A stretch of 10,003 nucleotides of DNA from Sideroxydans sp. (GTDB taxonomy: Bacteria > Pseudomonadota > Gammaproteobacteria > Burkholderiales > Gallionellaceae). The stretch spans positions 1 to 10,003 of the forward strand of contig JAVBYP010000099.1 in NCBI GenBank assembly GCA_030823965.1, given 5' to 3'. The notes under the pieces were generated by a model. The model worked only from the letters and a program-made list of their open reading frames with translations. It did not search any database and was not told the origin of the DNA. Position 1 is the first letter of the stretch. Each line of letters begins with the position of its first letter. Positions 5,952 through 10,003 of the stretch are shown here, one piece after another. The position numbers were made by a program, and so were the translations under genes.

Positions 5952-6443
5952 TTATTTCGAGGGTTCGTTTGCTTTGATGCCTTTTTGATAAGTGGCATAC
6001 ACATATATCGGGATGTTAAGGTCGCCTAGATGTTTCTCGATGAGAGGCTTTACGTCACTCCAATCTAGACCAGTCACCCCACAAGCAAGGCGTGGCAGGG
6101 CGAGGCTGGTAAGTTTCTCTTTCTGCACAAAGGTTCGTAACGCATGCAGGCTGTGATTCACGTGGCTGATCGTCGCGTGTCCCGGTTTGCTTCCATGGTC
6201 GTAGGCGCCGTCTTGAGTGAATAGATTGACGATGTAACGACCATCGCTACTCATCCACGTCCACGATTCGCCAGACTTAGGATGCTTGGTCTGACAGTAG
6301 TGACGAAAGTCCTTGTACATCGCTGGCATACGTTCGCGCAGTTGCAACGCGAGGCCATGATGGAAGTCGTCATTGGGGGCAACGCCTTGGGCAATGGCTT
6401 TGGCGCTGCTTAACAGGATGTCACCACTCAGTTCGTGAATCAT
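5952..6443 (-). CDS. Macrodomain protein, TARG1/DarG-like
   Basis: Macrodomains bind ADP-ribose and related molecules, and many remove ADP-ribose from proteins or nucleic acid. This is a stand-alone domain of 163 residues. It opens with MIHELSGDIL (beta strand plus the adenine-contacting Asp8), then AIAQGVAPNDDFHHGLA, SDGRYIVNLFTQ (66-77) and LPRLACGVTGLDW (116-128). The layout resembles human TARG1 and the DarG antitoxin rather than the MacroD type. In an alignment made from memory, the TARG1 catalytic Lys84 falls on Gln77 and Asp125 on Thr124, so TARG1-type hydrolysis is doubtful. No DarT-like toxin gene is adjacent. The ATG at 6441-6443 is preferred over the GTG one codon upstream because it sits 5 nt after a perfect AAGGAGG. 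It lies between argG and ppnP. Confidence 0.88.
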   Translation of the reverse strand: MIHELSGDILLSSAKAIAQGVAPNDDFHHGLALQLRERMPAMYKDFRHYCQTKHPKSGESWTWMSSDGRYIVNLFTQDGAYDHGSKPGHATISHVNHSLHALRTFVQKEKLTSLALPRLACGVTGLDWSDVKPLIEKHLGDLNIPIYVYATYQKGIKANEPSK

Positions 6444-6448
6444 CACAG

Positions 6449-6455
6449 CCTCCTT
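6449..6455 (-). promoter_or_regulatory. Strong ribosome-binding site deciding the macrodomain start
   Basis: AAGGAGG on the minus strand is followed by CTGTG and then ATG. The spacing is 5 nt to the ATG at 6441-6443 but only 2 nt to the in-frame GTG at 6444-6446, so the ATG is the better start. It lies in the 25-nt gap after argG, so the gene can be translated from the arginine-operon transcript. Confidence 0.75.
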
Positions 6456-6468
6456 TGGAACGGGATAC

Positions 6469-7698
6469 TTATTTTTTGCGACTCTTCAAATTTGCAGCGA
6501 TGCGCATACGCAAGGCATTCAACTTGATGAAGCCGGCTGCATCCTTCTGGTCGTAGGCGCCCTTGTCATCTTCAAAGGTAGCGATGCTGGAATCGAACAG
6601 CGAATCCGTCTTGGAGTCGCGACCAACGACGATGACGTTGCCCTTGTACAGCTTGACGCGTACCCAACCATTCACGCTGGCTTGGGTGTGGTCGATCAAT
6701 GTTTGAATGGCGATGCGCTCTGGGCTCCACCAGTAACCGTTGTAGATCATGGATGCGTAGCGCGGCATCAGGTCATCCTTCAAGTGGGCGACTTCACGAT
6801 CGAGCGTGATGGATTCGATGGCTCGGTGCGCCTTCAACATGATGGTTCCACCAGGAGTCTCGTAGCAGCCGCGTGACTTCATGCCGACGTAGCGGTTCTC
6901 AACCAAGTCCAGACGGCCGATGCCGTGCTTACCACCCAGCTCATTCAGTTTGGCCAAGATCTGTGCTGGGGAGAGTTTCGTTCCGTTCAATGCCACGATA
7001 TCGCCGTTGACGTACTCGATATCGAGGTACTCGGCTGCATCAGGTGCTTTCTCGGGCGAAACCGTCCAGCGCCACATGCTCTCTTCAGCCTCGGCTGCAG
7101 GGTCTTCCAGATGGCGACCTTCGTAGGAGATGTGCAGCAGGTTCGCGTCCATGGAATAAGGCGAGCCTCCTTGCTTGTGTTTCATGTCGACGGGGATGCC
7201 ATGCTTCTCTGCATACGCCATCAACTTCTCACGCGACAACAGATTCCATTCGCGCCATGGTGCAATGATCTTGATGCCTGGTTTCAATGCATACGCACCC
7301 AACTCGAAACGTACTTGGTCGTTACCTTTACCTGTGGCGCCATGAGAGATGGCTTGTGCGCCAGTCTTGTTCACGATATCGACGAGACGCTTGGCGATCA
7401 GAGGGCGCGCGATGGAGGTGCCCAGCAGATATTCACCTTCGTACACGGTGTTGGCGCGGAACATGGGGAACACGAAATCACGCACGAACTCTTCGCGCAG
7501 ATCTTCGATGAAGATGTTCTCTGGCTTGATGCCGAATTGGAGCGCCTTCTGGCGTGCTGGCTCCAGTTCTTCACCTTGACCAAGATCGGCCGTGAAGGTC
7601 ACCACTTCGCATTCATAAGTGTCTTGCAACCACTTTAAGATGACGGAGGTGTCGAGGCCGCCTGAGTAGGCGAGAACTGCTTTTTTGATGTCAGACAT
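6469..7698 (-). CDS. argG: Argininosuccinate synthase
   Basis: ArgG condenses citrulline and aspartate with ATP to argininosuccinate, the seventh step of arginine synthesis, in the cytoplasm. The 409 residues match the common (type 1) bacterial length. The ATP pyrophosphatase motif AYSGGLDTS is at 10-18, TADLGQGEE at 36-44, [12 protein letters not shown] at 92-103, [15 protein letters not shown] at 117-131, and [13 protein letters not shown] in the citrulline/aspartate-binding part. The C-terminal helix ends in a basic tail. The ATG at 7696-7698 is preceded by TAGGA at 7-8 nt. It uses the citrulline made by ArgF, two genes upstream, with only a small DUF2798 gene between them. The next enzyme, ArgH, is not in the window. 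Confidence 0.98.
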   Translation of the reverse strand: MSDIKKAVLAYSGGLDTSVILKWLQDTYECEVVTFTADLGQGEELEPARQKALQFGIKPENIFIEDLREEFVRDFVFPMFRANTVYEGEYLLGTSIARPLIAKRLVDIVNKTGAQAISHGATGKGNDQVRFELGAYALKPGIKIIAPWREWNLLSREKLMAYAEKHGIPVDMKHKQGGSPYSMDANLLHISYEGRHLEDPAAEAEESMWRWTVSPEKAPDAAEYLDIEYVNGDIVALNGTKLSPAQILAKLNELGGKHGIGRLDLVENRYVGMKSRGCYETPGGTIMLKAHRAIESITLDREVAHLKDDLMPRYASMIYNGYWWSPERIAIQTLIDHTQASVNGWVRVKLYKGNVIVVGRDSKTDSLFDSSIATFEDDKGAYDQKDAAGFIKLNALRMRIAANLKSRKK

Positions 7699-7720
7699 GG
7701 TGATTTCCTATTAGCGATAA

Positions 7721-7948
7721 TTATTGAGCAGTGAGCTTGCCGATCATCATGCGGATACGGTTGGCGAACAATACGATGCAGGCCATGGCAAGTGGCCATG
7801 CGAAGATGAAGGAATACATCCAGCGACCGATATAACCGTCGCCTGAGCCTGTGTTGATCCAAGTGATGAAGGCAGTCATGATGAATGCCATCACCAGCGA
7901 CATGAAGAATGGGAACAAAAGTGGTACGAGGCGAGAAGAAATTTTCAT
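7721..7948 (-). CDS. DUF2798 family small membrane protein
   Basis: This 75-residue protein has two hydrophobic helices, about residues 8-30 (LVPLLFPFFMSLVMAFIMTA) and 46-63 (SFIFAWPLAMACIVLFAN), joined by a short polar loop. It has a basic N-terminus and a basic segment RIRMMIGK after helix 2. The RW and FAWP residues at the start of helix 2 are typical of the DUF2798 family, whose function is not known. It starts one base after the argF stop and ends 22 nt before argG, so it is translated within the arginine operon, perhaps coupled to argF. Whether it has any link to arginine or ornithine metabolism is open. It could simply be a passenger gene. Confidence 0.85.
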   Translation of the reverse strand: MKISSRLVPLLFPFFMSLVMAFIMTAFITWINTGSGDGYIGRWMYSFIFAWPLAMACIVLFANRIRMMIGKLTAQ

Positions 7949-7949
7949 T

Positions 7950-8873
7950 TCAAGCGATCTTTCCGAGTAGTAGGTATTCCATCAAAGCTTTCTGTGCGTG
8001 AAGTCTGTTCTCCGCCTCATCCCACACAACGGATTGCGCGCCGTCGATGACTTCGGCTGAGACTTCCTCGCCACGATGGGCTGGCAGGCAGTGCATGAAC
8101 AAAGCATCTTTGGCGGCTACACGCATCATGTCAGCATCGACTTGCCAGTCGGCGAAATCCTTCATGCGTTCTTCGTTCTCTGCTTCCCAGCCCATCGAAG
8201 TCCACACGTCGGTGGTCACCAGATCGGCGCCGCGTGCGGCATCCATCGGATCGGTAAATTCTTCGTAGTGCTGATCGCCATACAGGCCAGCGCGTTCAGG
8301 TTCGACTTCATAGCCAGGTGGTGTAGAAACGTGGACGTTGAAATCCAAGATCTCTGCGGCTTGCAACCAAGTGTTGCACATGTTGTTGGAGTCGCCGATC
8401 CATGCGACCGTCTTGCCTTGGATGCTGCCGCGATGTTCGATGTACGTGTAGATGTCAGCCAAGATCTGGCATGGATGATATTCGTTGGTCAGACCATTGA
8501 TGACAGGCACACGAGAATTGCGCGCGAAGCGCTCGATGATGTCCTGCTCGAAAGTACGGATCATCACGATGTCACTCATGCGCGAGATCACTTGTCCTGC
8601 ATCTTCTACCGGCTCGCCACGCCCGAGTTGCGAGTCGCGCGTGTTCAGATAGATGGCCGAGCCGCCGAGTTGGTGCATGCCAGCCTCAAACGATAGGCGT
8701 GTACGCGTGCTGGCTTTCTCGAAGATCATCACTAATGTGCGGTCTTCTAGCGGCCAGTATTTTTCGTAGCGTTTGAAGCGTTCTTTGATGATGCGTGTGC
8801 GCTCAAACAGGTAGTCGAGTTCTTCGCGCGTCAGGTCTTTGAACTGTAAAAAGTGTTTTATGCTTGCTGGCAT
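7950..8873 (-). CDS. argF: Ornithine carbamoyltransferase
   Basis: ArgF transfers the carbamoyl group from carbamoyl phosphate to ornithine to form citrulline; it acts as a cytoplasmic trimer. The 307 residues match the anabolic bacterial type. Carbamoyl-phosphate binding motif STRTR is at 55-59, with MIRTF (104-108) and HPCQ at 133-136. Ornithine is bound by the DVWTSMG segment (222-228) and HCLP at 261-264, all intact. The start MPASIKHFLQFKDLT is normal, with a GGGA-type ribosome-binding site in the 13-nt gap after argD. Its TGA is separated by one base from the DUF2798 ATG. Confidence 0.98.
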   Translation of the reverse strand: MPASIKHFLQFKDLTREELDYLFERTRIIKERFKRYEKYWPLEDRTLVMIFEKASTRTRLSFEAGMHQLGGSAIYLNTRDSQLGRGEPVEDAGQVISRMSDIVMIRTFEQDIIERFARNSRVPVINGLTNEYHPCQILADIYTYIEHRGSIQGKTVAWIGDSNNMCNTWLQAAEILDFNVHVSTPPGYEVEPERAGLYGDQHYEEFTDPMDAARGADLVTTDVWTSMGWEAENEERMKDFADWQVDADMMRVAAKDALFMHCLPAHRGEEVSAEVIDGAQSVVWDEAENRLHAQKALMEYLLLGKIA

Positions 8874-8886
8874 GACGATTTCCCAA

Positions 8887-10003
8887 TCAGGATTGCAAGA
8901 AGTCTTTGATGAGCGGACTCAGGATGTCGATCATTTGTTGAGCTTCCGCTTGCGACAAGATGAGGGGGGGCAACAGGCGCACCACCGTATCGGCTGTCAC
9001 ATTGATGAGCAAGCCTTTGGCAAGCGCTTGTTTCACTAGGTCACCACAAGGCTTATCTAGCTCGATACCGATCATCAATCCTTGACCGCGTATCTCTTTG
9101 AAGCCGTTCACGCCTTGCAGAGAAGCGCTCAAACCATCGCGAATGAATTTGCCGATATGTTCTGTGTGAGCCAGTAATCCATCTTGTTCGAGGATGTTAA
9201 GCGTATTCAGGCCGGCAGCGCAGGCCAGTGGGTTACCGCCAAAGGTGGAGCCGTGGTTGCCAGGTTTGAAGGTGCCCACCGCATTGCCTGCAGTGAGGCA
9301 GGCGCCGATAGGTACACCTGAACCCAAGCCTTTGGCTAGCGTCATCACGTCTGGCAGGATGGCTGCATGTTGGAACCCGAACCACTTCCCAGTACGCCCG
9401 ATGCCACATTGGACTTCATCCAGCATGAGCAACCAGTTGTTCTCATCGCACAACTTGCGTATCTGCTCCAAATAGGCGATGTCTAGCGTACGGATGCCAC
9501 CTTCGCCTTGGATAGGCTCGACCAATACTGCGACCACGTCACGGTTGTGTTGCGCTACTTGGCGTACCGCTTCTAGGTCGTTGTAGGGCACGCGCACGAA
9601 ACCACTCACCAGTGGCTCAAAGCCAGCTTGTACCTTGCGATTGCCGGTGGCGGAGAGGGTGGCGAGCGTCCGTCCGTGGAATGCTTTTTCCATCACGATG
9701 ATGGAAGGATTGTCGATGCCACGATTGTGGCCGTACATGCGCGCCAGCTTGATGGCTGCTTCATTCGCTTCGCAACCGGAGTTACAGAAGAAGACTTCTT
9801 GCATGCCGGACAACGCACACAGCTTGTCCGATAAGGCTTCTTGTCCTGTTACTTGATAGATGTTGGAGCAGTGGATAAGGCTGTCGATCTGTGCCTTGAG
9901 CGCAGCAGTGAAGCGGGGGTGGGCATGTCCCAGCGTATTGACGGCGACACCCGCCAAGCCATCTAGATACCGATTGCCTGCGGCATCGAATAGCCAAGCG
10001 CCT
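8887..10003 (-). CDS. argD: Acetylornithine aminotransferase, start cut off by window edge
   Basis: ArgD is a PLP enzyme of fold type I (class III) that converts N-acetylglutamate semialdehyde to N-acetylornithine. Many ArgD enzymes also serve lysine synthesis as succinyl-DAP aminotransferase. About 371 residues are visible, lacking roughly the first 20 of a usual length near 390. The frame stays open to the window edge, with GAWLFDAAGNRYLDGLAG upstream, so the TTG at 9955-9957 is not the real start. Conserved parts: NSGCEANEAAIK (phosphate and cofactor binding), FHGRT, LDEVQCGIGRTG (Asp to the pyridine nitrogen), TLAKGLGSGVPIGA with the PLP lysine codon at 9331-9333, and STFGGNPLACAA. It leads the visible argD-argF-argG cluster; any promoter or ARG box lies outside the window. 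Confidence 0.97.
   Translation of the reverse strand, partial: GAWLFDAAGNRYLDGLAGVAVNTLGHAHPRFTAALKAQIDSLIHCSNIYQVTGQEALSDKLCALSGMQEVFFCNSGCEANEAAIKLARMYGHNRGIDNPSIIVMEKAFHGRTLATLSATGNRKVQAGFEPLVSGFVRVPYNDLEAVRQVAQHNRDVVAVLVEPIQGEGGIRTLDIAYLEQIRKLCDENNWLLMLDEVQCGIGRTGKWFGFQHAAILPDVMTLAKGLGSGVPIGACLTAGNAVGTFKPGNHGSTFGGNPLACAAGLNTLNILEQDGLLAHTEHIGKFIRDGLSASLQGVNGFKEIRGQGLMIGIELDKPCGDLVKQALAKGLLINVTADTVVRLLPPLILSQAEAQQMIDILSPLIKDFLQS

Noticed and set aside
5952..6443. Macrodomain as the antitoxin of a DarTG toxin-antitoxin pair
   Set aside because: The fold is DarG-like, but the neighbours are argG and ppnP, and PpnP is not a DNA ADP-ribosyltransferase. No toxin gene is within reach.
6444..6446. 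GTG one codon upstream as the macrodomain start
   Set aside because: It would leave only 2 nt after AAGGAGG; the ATG that follows has a workable 5-nt spacing.
6925..7638. Long plus-strand open frame (237 codons) opposite argG
   Set aside because: It lies wholly antisense to argG, has no recognisable domain and reads as Cys/His-rich composition typical of the reverse of a coding strand.
8076..8696. Plus-strand open frame (206 codons) opposite argF
   Set aside because: Antisense to an intact, confidently identified argF, with no family resemblance; a coding-strand shadow.
9955..9957. TTG codon as the start of argD
   Set aside because: The same frame continues upstream to the window edge with conserved ArgD residues, so the true start is outside the window.

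Overview
This is ordinary core chromosome from a proteobacterium, most likely a betaproteobacterium. The gene groups (argD-argF-argG, trxA-rho, rplU-rpmA-obgE), the sequence character of Rho, L21 and Trx, and the roughly even base composition fit the Nitrosomonadales/Gallionella-like part of that class. That placement is made from memory of the families, not from a search. Every gene I can support lies on the minus strand, so transcription runs from the right edge to the left edge. I see no phage, IS, CRISPR, tRNA or rRNA.

Right block, in transcription order. argD is cut by the window edge. It is followed by argF, a small two-helix membrane protein (DUF2798) wedged between the arginine genes, and argG. 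Then comes a macrodomain protein of the TARG1/DarG type, the nucleoside phosphorylase ppnP, yajQ, a periplasmic PAP2-type phosphatase, a DJ-1/YajL-type protein and a membrane-anchored SAM-dependent methyltransferase. Most junctions are very tight: 13, 1, 22, 25, 18, 71, 2, -1 and 0 nt. No intrinsic terminator is visible between these genes, so the block could be one long operon. It joins three steps of arginine synthesis to a set of nucleotide/ADP-ribose and repair-type housekeeping genes.

Left block. trxA (thioredoxin) and rho (transcription termination factor) each have a leader of about 160 nt. The rho leader is strikingly C-rich and G-poor and lacks a Shine-Dalgarno sequence, as expected of an autoregulatory Rho-loading region. 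A strong sigma70-type promoter then drives rplU-rpmA (ribosomal proteins L21 and L27). Its leader holds two 27-nt tandem repeats with a compensatory base-pair swap. An intrinsic terminator/attenuator separates rpmA from obgE (Obg GTPase, ribosome assembly), which is cut by the left edge.

The window does not show a new multi-gene system. The points most worth a second look are regulatory: the rplU leader repeats and the rho leader. Next is the macrodomain protein, which looks TARG1-like but appears to lack the TARG1 catalytic residues.
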